Part shown: piece after piece, positions 1 to 9,091 of the stretch
Position numbering within the stretch: the first letter of the stretch is position 1
How the letters are laid out: each line of letters opens with the position of its first letter
Assembly (NCBI GenBank): GCA_030586155.1
Contig: CP130741.1
Span: 2,040,680 to 2,104,679, forward strand
Source: Eubacteriaceae bacterium ES3
GTDB taxonomy: Bacteria; Bacillota; Clostridia; Eubacteriales; Eubacteriaceae
Direction of reading: 5' to 3'
DNA: 64,000 nt
The notes under the pieces: generated by a model
The model's database searches: none
Seen by the model: the letters and a program-made list of their open reading frames with translations, nothing else
Told to the model about the DNA's origin: nothing
Program-made: the position numbers and the translations under genes

Positions 1-724
1 ACCCACCAGAAAGCGCTACCACCCGTAATACATTAGGACTTGCAATAATTTCTCCGTAGAAATTATCAATTTCCGGAATCGTCAATTTAAACATCAGTTT
101 AATGTCTTTGTCCAATTTATCTAACTGTTCAAGTATTTCTTTTTTAAGACTTGCTTCAATCTCAACTTTATCAGAAGCATTGATATCTACTTCAGGCTCT
201 AAAATTGGAATAAATCCAGCTGCGTAAATTTTAAGACCTAACTCAAATTGCTGAGCTACAATCGCTTTTATTCCTGCTTCGTTATTTTCTTTTATAACTG
301 AACGCATTTTAGTCCCAAAAATATGACGGTCTTTGGCCCGAACCAGTAATTCATCGAGCCCTGGAATAGGCTTCATCAATTGAACACCATTTTCCAGATC
401 CATCAATCCTTTATCAACTTTCAGGATGGGCAGGATGCCTTTTTTATCCCAAAGATAATCGGCACTTAAAATACCATCAATTTCCATATCCATCGTTTTT
501 TCAAAAAGAATGGCGGCAAGAATCCGTTCTTTTGTAAATGCCGGACTTTCAATTATTCTTGTACGCATTTCGTGAACTAGTTGAAACATTTCTTCATCAT
601 TATCGTAAGAATCTTTTGGAATTCCGTAACTGGCAAGTGCTTTTGGGGTTGACCCACCACTTTGATCCAATGCTGCTATAAAACCATTGTCATTCTCCAT
701 CCGTGCCAATTTTATTAAATCCAT
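1..724 (-). CDS. fda: Class I fructose-bisphosphate aldolase, C-terminus cut by window edge
   Basis: Reads from an ATG at 724 (RBS GGAGG just upstream) off the left edge, giving 241 residues of a family that is usually about 295 long. The N-terminus [17 protein letters not shown], then [26 protein letters not shown] and PILEPEVDI, are those of the short bacterial class I aldolase of the Staphylococcus/Lactobacillus type. The lysine in FKLTIP (about residue 213) fits the Schiff-base residue. It cleaves fructose-1,6-bisphosphate to dihydroxyacetone phosphate and glyceraldehyde-3-phosphate in the cytosol. A TATAAT box at 758-763 (minus strand) is the likely -10. Identity is clear; only the C-terminus is unseen. 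Confidence 0.93.
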   Translation of the reverse strand, partial: MDLIKLARMENDNGFIAALDQSGGSTPKALASYGIPKDSYDNDEEMFQLVHEMRTRIIESPAFTKERILAAILFEKTMDMEIDGILSADYLWDKKGILPILKVDKGLMDLENGVQLMKPIPGLDELLVRAKDRHIFGTKMRSVIKENNEAGIKAIVAQQFELGLKIYAAGFIPILEPEVDINASDKVEIEASLKKEILEQLDKLDKDIKLMFKLTIPEIDNFYGEIIASPNVLRVVALSGG

Positions 725-810
725 TAAAATACCTCCAAATAATTTGTTCTTATCAGTATTATACACTTTTTACATCATTTTGAAAGCCTTTAAAATAATA
801 TATTTATAAC

Positions 811-826
811 GGGACATATTTGTCCC
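811..826. promoter_or_regulatory. Perfect 16-bp palindrome, possible operator upstream of fda
   Basis: GGGACATATTTGTCCC is a perfect inverted repeat (6-bp arms, 4-bp centre). It sits about 50 bp upstream of the likely fda -10 box and about 160 bp upstream of the promoter of the divergent operon. Position and symmetry suit a dimeric activator or repressor. I do not recognise the motif. Confidence 0.4.
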
Positions 827-987
827 ATTGCTTTTTATTGTTATTTTTTTATTCGAGCTTCTTTTCGTCTCAATAAATGGTTTCTATCAAACAAATCCAT
901 TTAGCATATTATATATTCATATCATTAATTTATTTATCAGATGTATTAATATATTTAATATTATTATTAATTATATTAATTATATTG

Positions 988-1016
988 TTGACTTTTTGAA
1001 TTGCGAGGTGTATATT
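988..1016 (+). promoter_or_regulatory. Vegetative promoter of the DUF2089 operon
   Basis: TTGACT (988-993), a 17-bp spacer and TATATT (1011-1016). The expected start of transcription lies just before the AAGGAGG ribosome binding site at 1032-1038 and the ATG at 1045, so the 5' leader is very short. Confidence 0.7.
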
Positions 1017-1044
1017 GTTATCAAATAAATCAAGGAGGTCCACA

Positions 1045-1434
1045 ATGAAATACAAAGCCCCAGGAAAATGTCCCGTCTGTGGTGAAAAACTCTCGATCAC
1101 GAGACTTAACTGCCCAAAATGCTCGACAACAATTGAAGGACACTTCCACCCCTGTGAATTCTGTCGTCTTCCTGATGAAGATCTAAACTTTATAAAAATA
1201 TTTATAAAATGTCGGGGAAACATAAAAGATGTGGAAAAAGAATTGGGAATTTCTTATCCCACGGTACGCGGAAAACTCGACAATGTAATAAAAGCGTTGG
1301 GCTTTGATAGTCCTTCTAAAGAAAACATCAAAGAAGACGAAGACAAAAAAACTGCCCGTAACGAAATTCTTAATCAACTTGCAGAAGGTGAAATTTCTGC
1401 AGCCGAAGCCACCAAACGTATTAATAGTTTATAA
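1045..1434 (+). CDS. DUF2089 family zinc-ribbon/HTH protein
   Basis: 129 residues from the ATG at 1045, chosen because AAGGAGG lies 6 bases upstream; an upstream TTG at 1015 falls inside the promoter. The N-terminus has a zinc ribbon with two CPxC knuckles (CPVC, CPKC) and a further CEFC. The middle (GNIKDVEKELGISYPTVRGKL) reads as a helix-turn-helix with sigma-like spacing. The tail (ILNQLAEGEISAAEATKRI) is a SHOCT-like helical hairpin, repeated in the next gene. DUF2089 proteins are thought to be regulators. It is first in a tight four-gene operon ending in a YvlD-type membrane protein, so regulation of an envelope function is plausible but inferred. Confidence 0.8.
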   Translation: MKYKAPGKCPVCGEKLSITRLNCPKCSTTIEGHFHPCEFCRLPDEDLNFIKIFIKCRGNIKDVEKELGISYPTVRGKLDNVIKALGFDSPSKENIKEDEDKKTARNEILNQLAEGEISAAEATKRINSL

Positions 1435-1451
1435 TTATGGAGGAAAAACAA

Positions 1452-1892
1452 ATGAACGAAGAACAGTTAAAAATTCTTGAAATGATCGAAAAAGGGCAAA
1501 TTACTGCTGCCGAAGGAATGGAGTTGCTTGAAGCGCTTAAAACACCAGAGCTTCCGATTCAAGTCACAGATGTCGTATCTTCTCCCAATCATACCTACCG
1601 CTTTTTTCGCGTAAGAGTCACCTCTGATAATAACACCGTCAATGTCAATGTCAATATCCCCATTAGTCTCCTGACTACCATCGGTGAAATCGCTGATAAT
1701 ATGACGGGTGTTATTCCACCCGATGCCAGAAGAGAAATGGCCGAGAAAGGCGTTGATCTGTCAAATATTGATTTTAAGAAAGTCATCGACGATTTAGTCA
1801 GTGGCATGCTTGATGACCCCAATATTATCGATGTGGAGGCCTGGGATGAAGCCAGTCAATCGATGATTAAGGTGAAAGTGTATGTGGATTAG
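1452..1892 (+). CDS. SHOCT-like domain protein (YvlB/LiaX N-terminal type)
   Basis: 146 residues. The ATG at 1452 is preferred over the one at 1437 because the GGAGG at 1439-1443 overlaps the earlier codon and sits 8 bases before the later one. The first 35 residues (EEQLKILEMIEKGQITAAEGMELLEAL) form the short helical hairpin found at the start of DUF4097/YvlB and LiaX proteins. The rest is a beta-rich region (YRFFRVRVTS..NTVNVNVNIP) and an acidic helical tail. No signal peptide or membrane segment is visible. The stop overlaps the start of the next gene, so translation is probably coupled. Role not known; LiaX-like proteins act in envelope stress, which is only an analogy. Confidence 0.7.
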   Translation: MNEEQLKILEMIEKGQITAAEGMELLEALKTPELPIQVTDVVSSPNHTYRFFRVRVTSDNNTVNVNVNIPISLLTTIGEIADNMTGVIPPDARREMAEKGVDLSNIDFKKVIDDLVSGMLDDPNIIDVEAWDEASQSMIKVKVYVD

Positions 1893-2184
1893 GGGATTTC
1901 GCTCTCTGTGGATTCGCCTGAAAATTGAAGATCGACGCTTTATCGGGTTTCCCTTCCCGGTCTCAATAAACGTTTTAGAGGAATTGCTGTTCAGCTTTAT
2001 AGATATTCTCAATATCCTCAGCTTATTCACTAAAAAACATCAATCTGAGCCCTATTCTATCCATTCGATTAAAAAGCTGGTCAATGATAGTCTAAAGCTT
2101 CTAAACACACTTAATTTCGGTGAATCCTTTGACCTTTTGGATGTTTCCACTGATAAAGTCAAAATGTCTATCAAAATTAGATAA
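1882..2184 (+). CDS. Unrecognised 100-residue protein, translationally coupled
   Basis: Starts at an ATG 11 bases inside the end of the preceding gene, a typical coupling arrangement, and ends 10 bases before the holin-like gene. I do not recognise a family. A basic N-terminus (WIRGFRSLWIRLKIEDRRF) is followed by an amphipathic stretch FPFPVSINVLEELLFSFIDI and a polar C-terminus. There is no clear transmembrane helix; membrane-surface association is possible. Its place in an otherwise intact operon is the main argument that it is expressed. Confidence 0.6.
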   Translation: MWIRGFRSLWIRLKIEDRRFIGFPFPVSINVLEELLFSFIDILNILSLFTKKHQSEPYSIHSIKKLVNDSLKLLNTLNFGESFDLLDVSTDKVKMSIKIR

Positions 2185-2194
2185 AGGAGGGAAA

Positions 2195-2536
2195 ATGAAA
2201 AGACTATTTACACAATTTTTTATTATTTTATTGGCCCTCTTTATTATGTCTTTATTGATTGATTCAATTAAGATTGAAACAGGACTGGGTCTTCTGGTCA
2301 TGAGTCTGACAATTTTACTGGTTAGTCTGATTTTAAAACCCATTTTACTGATTATTTCCCTGCCGCTTAATCTATTGACCGTAGGCTTATTCAGCCTGGT
2401 CGTCAATGCCCTACTGATTTCCATTGCCGATTCTTTAGTGCCTGGGGTCGATATGGGTAGCTTTATAAACGCGCTGCCGACAGGCTTTATGATAGCGATT
2501 CTAAACCATCTAGTGCTTAAAAGAAGTTATTCATAG
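2195..2536 (+). CDS. Phage holin superfamily IV / YvlD-like membrane protein
   Basis: 113 residues from an ATG with AAAGGAGGG 5 bases upstream. Four hydrophobic segments (about residues 5-22, 32-50, 52-75 and 88-108) with the family signature LILKPILLIISLPLNLLTVGLFSLVVNALLI identify the 4-TM holin superfamily IV, which includes B. subtilis YvlD. Despite the name, chromosomal members are not known lysis proteins. The gene order resembles the Bacillus yvlABCD operon, which belongs to a cell-envelope stress regulon; that parallel is inference. Confidence 0.85.
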   Translation: MKRLFTQFFIILLALFIMSLLIDSIKIETGLGLLVMSLTILLVSLILKPILLIISLPLNLLTVGLFSLVVNALLISIADSLVPGVDMGSFINALPTGFMIAILNHLVLKRSYS

Positions 2537-2577
2537 TTTGTTTATTTAAAAAAGTATTACCAGGCGAGAATTAAAAT

Positions 2578-2615
2578 CCCCTCAAAAGTTAGACATTTAA
2601 TCTAACATTTGGGGG
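2578..2615. terminator. Hairpin between convergent genes, probable terminator
   Basis: CCCC, a short gap, GTTAGA, loop, TCTAAC and GGGG pair as a two-part stem. It lies 40 bases after the holin-like gene and faces the convergent hydrolase gene. The T-run is poor on both strands, so efficiency is uncertain. Confidence 0.4.
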
Positions 2616-2774
2616 AAGCAGGGCAAAATTATAACTTTTAAATCATCCTGTAAAGTATCCATATAGGATTTTTATTCACTACTCTTAAGGATAAAACCAT
2701 CCGGTAATTCATATTACCACCCGAAAGATCAATCTAGTATGCCAAAAAAATATCACTAAAGACTTCAACCATAC

Positions 2775-3956
2775 TTATATTCCATCAATCAGTTCCTTAA
2801 TAATTGTCGGCCACCAGCCAGATATCCCCCATTGTTTCCCCAATCTCACAACAATAGTCTTTTTTCGGGGGCTGATATAGATAAACTGACCTAAAATCCC
2901 CATTGCAAAATAGTCATCAGTTTCTTCATCAGCTCTGTAGCCCCACCACAAATATTTATAATAACCTTTTCCAGTATCAAACCAGCGTCCCCACGGCTTA
3001 TCTTGATAATATTTGTAATAGGATTTGGCCTTAATACTATCACTCACAACTGATTCTTTTATCCAACGATCGGAAAGGATCGATTTATCATTCCAGAGAC
3101 CATCATTTAAATACAATCGTCCGAACTTTGCCAGGTCAATAGCTGTCGCACAGAGCCCACTTTCCATTTTTTCAAAATTACATTTTTGAGAATCTACAAC
3201 CATAAGTGCGGGATACTCCATTCCCAACTCGGTCCATATTTTCTCCTGCAATAAAACACCAGCCTTTTTATTACTGACCCGCTCCAGGATCATGGTTAGA
3301 AACTGCAGATAATAATCATTATAGTGAAAATATTCACCCACCGGATCGCTTGTCTTTAAATTGAGTACCCGCTTTTTGATATCAGTCGAAAAATACTGTT
3401 TAACATCATCAGTCCAAGGCTCAACCCCTTCCTTAAAGGTGATTCCAGACTGCATTAACAAAAGGTTTCTGATTGTCAGGCTCCCAGTTTTTTCATCTTT
3501 AATTTCCGGTAAATATTTTTTTATCGGATCATCAACACTTTTAATCAGCCCTTGATCAATGGCTATTCCAATCAATGCTGAGGTGAATGACTTTGTGATT
3601 GAAAAAACTCTGCTCAAGGATTCCCTGCTATGACCATTAAAATATTCTTCAAAGATTAATTTATCGTCTTTGATCACAATAAAAGCTGTAGTATCAGAAG
3701 ACTCCATGAATGGAATAAATTCTGACTCAATGAGGCTTCCCTTATTATGATAGCGAATGCTTTTAAATAACTCCGGTTTTTTATCTTCAACAAAGCGATA
3801 AGCATCAGCAGCCGGTAAAATCTCTTTTGTCGGGAAATGAGTAAAATCATAAACATTTTGACGAAAATTGTTTTTAAAGGCATACTGAAAATATCTTTTT
3901 AAGTAATAGTTCTCAGAAAAAAGTTCCTTTTCATCTATTTGTATTGGTAAATCCAA
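2775..3956 (-). CDS. Beta-lactamase-fold serine hydrolase (class C / esterase type)
   Basis: 393 residues with the start read as TTG at 3956, supported by AGGTGG 7-9 bases upstream; no ATG is better placed. The SxxK motif is FSITKSFTSALIG (about residue 118) and the second motif is FHYNDYY, giving Tyr-Asn-Asp where most relatives have Tyr-x-Asn. The C-terminal region YLWWGYR and GILGQFIYISP suits the third motif area of the PF00144 family. There is no signal peptide, so it is probably cytosolic and an esterase or amidase rather than an antibiotic-degrading enzyme. Substrate unknown. Confidence 0.8.
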   Translation of the reverse strand: MDLPIQIDEKELFSENYYLKRYFQYAFKNNFRQNVYDFTHFPTKEILPAADAYRFVEDKKPELFKSIRYHNKGSLIESEFIPFMESSDTTAFIVIKDDKLIFEEYFNGHSRESLSRVFSITKSFTSALIGIAIDQGLIKSVDDPIKKYLPEIKDEKTGSLTIRNLLLMQSGITFKEGVEPWTDDVKQYFSTDIKKRVLNLKTSDPVGEYFHYNDYYLQFLTMILERVSNKKAGVLLQEKIWTELGMEYPALMVVDSQKCNFEKMESGLCATAIDLAKFGRLYLNDGLWNDKSILSDRWIKESVVSDSIKAKSYYKYYQDKPWGRWFDTGKGYYKYLWWGYRADEETDDYFAMGILGQFIYISPRKKTIVVRLGKQWGISGWWPTIIKELIDGI

Positions 3957-4077
3957 TTAATCACCACCTAATTTTTTATACTATTAAAACAAAATATTTT
4001 GCTAAAATACTTTGCTAACATAATTTTTACATTATCTGCTTAAGCAGCAGGACCTAAACCTTACCTGATTGAGCATT

Positions 4078-6312
4078 TTACTCACTTTTGCTTTTGAGGC
4101 TATCAGCCATTGAGGCGTGTTCAATTTTTCTCCTGTTAAGAAATCGTGCAACGGCATAAATAACCATAACCAATACAAACCCATAGACGACATAAGCCCA
4201 GTCAATGATGACGGGGATATCCATGGTCATATCGGCTGTCATAGTCATAAATAGCTGATCTAAAGCAGCAAATATTATCGGCACAGCTATCAGATAGCTA
4301 ATCACAACAAAAAATGTCAATCCGCTTAAGGTTATTTTATAAATTTCTTTTTTGCGATATCCTAAGATTTTAAGAAGAGAAATACTCTCGGCATTTTCCA
4401 TAATAATCATAGAAATAACAACATATAATACGACCAGACCAACCATGAAAGACAAGGCGCCAATCGATAATGAAATAGTCTGTAAGGGTGCCATCATCAG
4501 CTGATAGCCTTCCAGCATCTCTGCCCGTGATGATTGGGAAAGTAGTTTGTTTTCATCAATATCAAGTACTCTGTCCGAGTATAGGCCCAAATAGCTACCT
4601 GATTCATAATCACAAATCTCATTTAACTTTTCAAGAGGCAAAAAGACATAAGTACCCAGGCTGTAATCAGCGATTTCATCAATAGTAAGGTTAGTTTCCT
4701 TTTCAGTGGCAGAGTTTTTTATCACCAGGTCATCTCCCACTGCCAGACCAGTTCGATTAGCCAGCACAGAAGAAACAATAACTTGATTGAAATCAAGTAT
4801 ATTTCCTGACTTATCACTCAGATGAACCATAGTAGAATCCGGAGTGATCCCGTAAGCAAGTATGCTCATTTCATCTCCGTTCGATTTTTTTGCAGTAAAT
4901 GAGCCTAACGTAAAGCTTTCAGTCCCCTCAATAGATTCGGTCTGAAAATCCTTGAAGGTATACATATACTCATAGGAAAAGCCATTTTCGATACCATTGA
5001 CGACCAAATAATCCATCGAGCTTTTCATCATAAAACCCATCAGAACCAGAGAAGCTGCTACAATAACACCAAGCATCAAAAACAGAATACGACTGTAATT
5101 TTTGAGTATTTCCCGAATTTTAAAAACTGTTTTAAACTTGAAGTGCTTCAACTTGATTCTTTTTTCGACCCAGTTAACCCGCACTTTTTTATTGCCGTTT
5201 TTCAGCAGCTCAAGTGGTGATAAACTCAGCGCTTTCAAGGTTACTAAAAGTGTTGCCGGGATCAGAAAGAAAAAGGGCATGATCAGACTTAAAATTAGAT
5301 AAAACGGATAATACCTTATCGTAATAACCGGAATATTATACATACTGGCGGTCAGATTTAGAAATGGGTTAACCATGAATATACCAGCGATGGTTCCAAT
5401 AATACTGCCGAATAGTCCAATCAGCAGGGCATACCGCAAATAATGAAAAATGATTTCACTTTTCTTGTAGCCCAGGGCGAATAAAGCCCCAATCTGGACA
5501 TATTCCTGTTTTAAAAGCCGACCCAGAATCACAGCTATCATTACTCCGGAAACAATCATAATTGCCAGCGGAATGACTCGCCCGATCGGCTCAACTGCTT
5601 TAAGATCATTTTCCGGAAAAGTTATTCGCAGATTATCATCACGATCCACCCACTTCAAAACAACCATTTCACTACTAATGCTTTTTTTAAGGTCTGTAGC
5701 GTCAGTTTGGTCTGAGTATTCCACGCTGTAAAACAAAGTTGAATCTGTTGTATCACTAAGGACATGCTTGTTAACAAGGCCAACCCCAAAAGTATTGGCA
5801 TTCTTAATCATTTCGCCTTCATTTTTAAGGGCATAAATATAATCTGGTTCTGTAAAAAAGCCGACCACATGATAATCTATGTCAGCAAAAGTAACATGAT
5901 CATCAACCTGAATATCGTGGGCAGCGGCAAAGCCTGGGTCGATCAGGATTTCATCATCTGCTGACAGTTTTTTTCCTTCCATTACATAGTATTGGTCAAT
6001 TTCTTCCGCCGCAGATAAAAGACGGATCTTGGCCGTATCGCTATACTCCAAATCCTGATAGTAGCGCTCTTCCAGTTTAACATGGTATTCATCTTCAAAT
6101 TTCGTAGGTTCGGATAATTTTCCTAAAGGAATAAAAAAGGCATCTTGTTGATGATATTCTTCTTTAAATTGTTCCAGATTATCCAGAATATTTACCCCAA
6201 AGATGCCAAACATCGTGAAAATCATACAACTGAGAGCCACTAACAACGATGCACCAAAATATTGGGATTTGTGTTTAAAGATCGTTCTAAATATTTTTCG
6301 ATTGATCTTCAT
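4078..6312 (-). CDS. ABC transporter permease, FtsX/MacB type, two FtsX domains
   Basis: 744 residues from the ATG at 6312, which overlaps the stop of the ATPase gene as TAATG. Architecture: one N-terminal membrane helix, a large extracytoplasmic domain (about 45-250), three helices with the FtsX motif (IMIVSGVMIAVILGRLLKQEY onward), a further helix, a second external domain and a final three-helix FtsX block near the C-terminus. Duplicated FtsX modules on a long chain are usual for Gram-positive exporters handling lipids, peptides or antibiotics. With the ATPase it forms a complete exporter; the substrate cannot be named. Confidence 0.88.
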   Translation of the reverse strand: MKINRKIFRTIFKHKSQYFGASLLVALSCMIFTMFGIFGVNILDNLEQFKEEYHQQDAFFIPLGKLSEPTKFEDEYHVKLEERYYQDLEYSDTAKIRLLSAAEEIDQYYVMEGKKLSADDEILIDPGFAAAHDIQVDDHVTFADIDYHVVGFFTEPDYIYALKNEGEMIKNANTFGVGLVNKHVLSDTTDSTLFYSVEYSDQTDATDLKKSISSEMVVLKWVDRDDNLRITFPENDLKAVEPIGRVIPLAIMIVSGVMIAVILGRLLKQEYVQIGALFALGYKKSEIIFHYLRYALLIGLFGSIIGTIAGIFMVNPFLNLTASMYNIPVITIRYYPFYLILSLIMPFFFLIPATLLVTLKALSLSPLELLKNGNKKVRVNWVEKRIKLKHFKFKTVFKIREILKNYSRILFLMLGVIVAASLVLMGFMMKSSMDYLVVNGIENGFSYEYMYTFKDFQTESIEGTESFTLGSFTAKKSNGDEMSILAYGITPDSTMVHLSDKSGNILDFNQVIVSSVLANRTGLAVGDDLVIKNSATEKETNLTIDEIADYSLGTYVFLPLEKLNEICDYESGSYLGLYSDRVLDIDENKLLSQSSRAEMLEGYQLMMAPLQTISLSIGALSFMVGLVVLYVVISMIIMENAESISLLKILGYRKKEIYKITLSGLTFFVVISYLIAVPIIFAALDQLFMTMTADMTMDIPVIIDWAYVVYGFVLVMVIYAVARFLNRRKIEHASMADSLKSKSE

Positions 6313-7010
6313 TACCACTCCACCTCATTAGCATGGATCGGATTCTTCTGAATAATATCTTCAACAATTTCACCGCTTCTAAGTTTAATAACCTTATCCG
6401 CCATCCCTGCAATCGCTGCGTTATGGGTAATAATCAATGTTGTCATCTGATATTTTCTGGTAATTTTTTCAATTAAATCAAGTATCTCTTTTGACGATTC
6501 ATAATCCAGCGCTCCAGTAGGTTCATCACAAAACAAAAGCTTAGGATTTTTCACCAGTGCTCTGGCTACAGAAACCCGTTGCTGCTGGCCTCCGCTTAAC
6601 TCCTGGGGATAACGGTCCCTTAATTCAAACAGGCCGATATCCTTAATCAACGCGTCAATATCAAGTGGATTCTGACTGATATCTTCTGCCACACAAATAT
6701 TTTCATAAACTGTCAGATTAGGAATCAGATTGTAAAATTGAAAGACAAAACCGATCTTTTCCCGACGGTATTCCTGCAGCTTTTTACTATTAAATTCAGT
6801 AATCTTTTGTCCATCAATATCTGCCGTTCCGCTGTTTGCAAAATCAATACCACCCAAAATATTTAAAAGCGTCGACTTGCCCGACCCGGATGGCCCAAGA
6901 ATGACTGCAATCTGGCCTTTTTCCATCGAAAAAGTCACGTCTTTTAAAGCATGGAATTCCAATGCAGCACTTTTGTATATTTTATTTAGGTTCTTTACTT
7001 CAATTAGCAT
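6312..7010 (-). CDS. ABC transporter ATP-binding protein (LolD/MacB type)
   Basis: 232 residues from the ATG at 7010, chosen because AAGGAGG lies 7 bases upstream; a longer TTG reading would start inside that site. Walker A is GPSGSGKST at residues 39-47, the signature is LSGGQQQRVSVARAL, and Walker B is LLFCDEPTGALD followed by a switch histidine in IITHN. These are the marks of the LolD/FtsE/MacB group. Its stop codon overlaps the permease start, so the two are coupled and one transporter is implied. Confidence 0.93.
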   Translation of the reverse strand: MLIEVKNLNKIYKSAALEFHALKDVTFSMEKGQIAVILGPSGSGKSTLLNILGGIDFANSGTADIDGQKITEFNSKKLQEYRREKIGFVFQFYNLIPNLTVYENICVAEDISQNPLDIDALIKDIGLFELRDRYPQELSGGQQQRVSVARALVKNPKLLFCDEPTGALDYESSKEILDLIEKITRKYQMTTLIITHNAAIAGMADKVIKLRSGEIVEDIIQKNPIHANEVEW

Positions 7011-7196
7011 TGAGTCCTCCTTAGTCAATATTAACGTTCTTACAGTTATTATTTAAATTGATAAATCACAAAGACTTCCATTTATCCTATAGAAGCCTGG
7101 TGGAGATACAACAAAATATATCTTACGATTATCCCTACTTACATTATTTCTGACCTCGAATCATTTCGCTTTTGATCACCCAAGGAAATCTCCAAC

Positions 7197-7769
7197 TTAA
7201 TTTAATTCTATTTTCAGACAACCGCGAAATCCTCTTGCCGAATAATAAGAATCAGCCCCATTATGATACATAAATACCGTATCATAACGACGATCACAAA
7301 AGATCGCGCCGTCAAGTTTTCGGATTTTATCTGGTGTTTTAACCCAGGAAGATGTTTTAGTATCAAACTCACCAAATTTTTGAAGGTCTCGATACTGAGC
7401 TTCAGTCAGCAGCTCAATGCCAATTTCTTCTGCCACATCCAGAACGCTGCTTAAAGGTTTATTTTTCTTCCGTTTGTCGAGAGCTTCCCGATCGTAACAG
7501 AGGTTTCTGCGTCCTTCCGGACTTTGAGTACAACAATCAACAAAGTAATATTGCTCTTCAACTTCTGTAAATTTTACCAGATCAGGTTCTCCTCCGCTTT
7601 CTTCCATTTTAAAAAGAATCTGCAGTTTTGCCGCATCCATGCTAATTATTGCTAAAATCTCTGACCATTTAGCTTTAGGATGGCGGTTCATGTTATTGTT
7701 AAAACGCTTTTCTAAAACTTCCAACAATTCATTTTGTTGATCCATTGTCAGCTTATTGATTTTTACCAT
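7197..7769 (-). CDS. DUF4256 family protein
   Basis: 190 residues, close to the usual family length. Recognisable blocks are RFxxNMxRHPKAKWSEI, the MEESGGEPDLV segment, SPEGRRNLCYDREALDKRKKNKP, GIELLTEAQYRDLQKFGEFDTKTSSWVKTP and the C-terminal FCDRRYDTVFMYHNGADSYY. The family has no established function. It is cytosolic by appearance, with no membrane segment. It stands alone, with about 190 bases to the ABC transporter genes. Confidence 0.85.
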   Translation of the reverse strand: MVKINKLTMDQQNELLEVLEKRFNNNMNRHPKAKWSEILAIISMDAAKLQILFKMEESGGEPDLVKFTEVEEQYYFVDCCTQSPEGRRNLCYDREALDKRKKNKPLSSVLDVAEEIGIELLTEAQYRDLQKFGEFDTKTSSWVKTPDKIRKLDGAIFCDRRYDTVFMYHNGADSYYSARGFRGCLKIELN

Positions 7770-7871
7770 CTCATCCTCCGTTTTTAAAAATAGAATATAT
7801 CTTCAAACATCCTATATCATCGTATTACTACCCTAATCATCTTGTGAAGATTTCAATTATTTCGGGAATGC

Positions 7872-8600
7872 TTAATCTCCATTCTTTTCTACTTGATAAT
7901 CAATCCCTGCTTTTCTCGCTTGGGCACAAAGCTGCCTCACATTTAGTTTAAACTGTTTACCATCTTTAATAAAATGTGTCCCGCATTGACGGAATTCAAA
8001 ATTTGTATTAGTTTGAATACATTGTTGCCTGAGCGACAAAACCCAATTGAAATTGAGTGGTCGGGCGTTGAAATCCGATTCACCGCCGACCACAACTAAT
8101 TCCACATCATCCAAATATTTTGCAATATCAATTTCTTCGATTAAGGGTTGACAGATTACGTTTTTATGAATAATTGGCAAATGTTTAAAAATGGATAAAC
8201 GTTCATCAGCTCGACTCTGGTTTTCGATTGTGCATCCAACTGTCACATTTTCATATCCACTGCCCCAGTCATCAGGTATGCACGCTTCAAACCGCTCAAT
8301 CCGCTTGGTCAGAAAAATAAACTGCAGATCTGATCTTTCTTTAATCATCTGCCAGCATTCGTTTCGCCACATATCTGCATCCGCCAAAAGAAAATCCGAA
8401 GAAAAACACAGATAGACCACTTGACCTGATTTTAATTTATATTCCCCTTTTTTATTCTTTTCAATCGGAGTCATAAATTTATCAGTTTTAAGAATTTTAT
8501 TAGTATCAATTCCCCGTCTTTGATCGCCTTTATGAATATAACAAAATTGACAGCCTTCACTATACTTATGACACCCCCGCCAGGGATTCCACATTGCCAT
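7872..8600 (-). CDS. DUF5131 (phage Gp37/Gp68-like) radical-SAM-like protein
   Basis: 242 residues from the ATG at 8600, which has AGGGAG 6 bases upstream; this site overlaps the end of the decayed GNAT gene. The N-terminus MAMWNPWRGCHKYSEGCQFCYIH carries the family's cysteine cluster (CxxxxxGCxFCY), which resembles a radical-SAM or Fe-S site. Later come LKSGQVVYLCFSSDFLL, FIFLTKRIERF and VGCTIENQSRADERL, all typical of DUF5131. Found in phages and chromosomes with no proven reaction. Earlier upstream starts are part of the neighbour's reading frame and were rejected. Confidence 0.85.
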   Translation of the reverse strand: MAMWNPWRGCHKYSEGCQFCYIHKGDQRRGIDTNKILKTDKFMTPIEKNKKGEYKLKSGQVVYLCFSSDFLLADADMWRNECWQMIKERSDLQFIFLTKRIERFEACIPDDWGSGYENVTVGCTIENQSRADERLSIFKHLPIIHKNVICQPLIEEIDIAKYLDDVELVVVGGESDFNARPLNFNWVLSLRQQCIQTNTNFEFRQCGTHFIKDGKQFKLNVRQLCAQARKAGIDYQVEKNGD

Positions 8601-8602
8601 GT

Positions 8603-9091
8603 CTAGCTCCCTATTTTTTCTTCTGCAAAATCTATTAACTTTTCTTCTGACAGCCGATAAACCGTCCAATCATCCATTGGTCTGGCTCACAAAGACAGAT
8701 AGACATCAATACTTGGTTGATTCCAGTCAAGACACACCCATTCCATTCGTCCGCAACCCCGTTCCACAGCAATCTGTGCCGCTTTTTTAAGCAATGCTTT
8801 ACCATAGCCCTTGCCTCTAAACTCCGGTTTAACAAACAAATCTTCGAGATAGATTCCGCCTTTTCCCTGAAATGTTGAAAAATTATGGAAGAACATCACA
8901 AAACCAACTTCCTGCTCCTCAACAACAGCAAAAATTACTTCGGCAATATTCTTTTTAAATACCCACTCTTTAATAAGTTCTTCAGTTGCTACGACCTGAT
9001 TCAGCAGATTTTCATAATCTGCCAGGGCTCTAACAAATTCTAAAATTAATGGTGTGTCTTTTTCTTCTGCATATCTAAACGTTAATGCCAT
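8603..9091 (-). pseudogene. GNAT N-acetyltransferase broken by one in-frame TGA
   Basis: The first 134 codons give a normal GNAT protein: TFRYAEEKDTPLILEFVRALADYE, the acetyl-CoA loop VKPEFRGKGYGKALLKKAAQIA, and CGRMEWVCLDWNQPSIDVYLSL. At 8687-8689 the frame meets TGA. It then continues without shift as ARPMDDWTVYRLSEEKL and stops at TAG (8603-8605), 162 codons in all, the usual length for this subfamily. Relatives have glycine at the TGA position (YxSLGAxPMDDWTVYRL), and GGA to TGA is one base. The shortened protein lacks the last strand, so loss of function is likely but not certain. Confidence 0.8.

Noticed and set aside
8687-8689. TGA as a selenocysteine codon in the GNAT gene
   Set aside because: Relatives have glycine here, the position is not catalytic, and no SECIS-like hairpin was seen just downstream.
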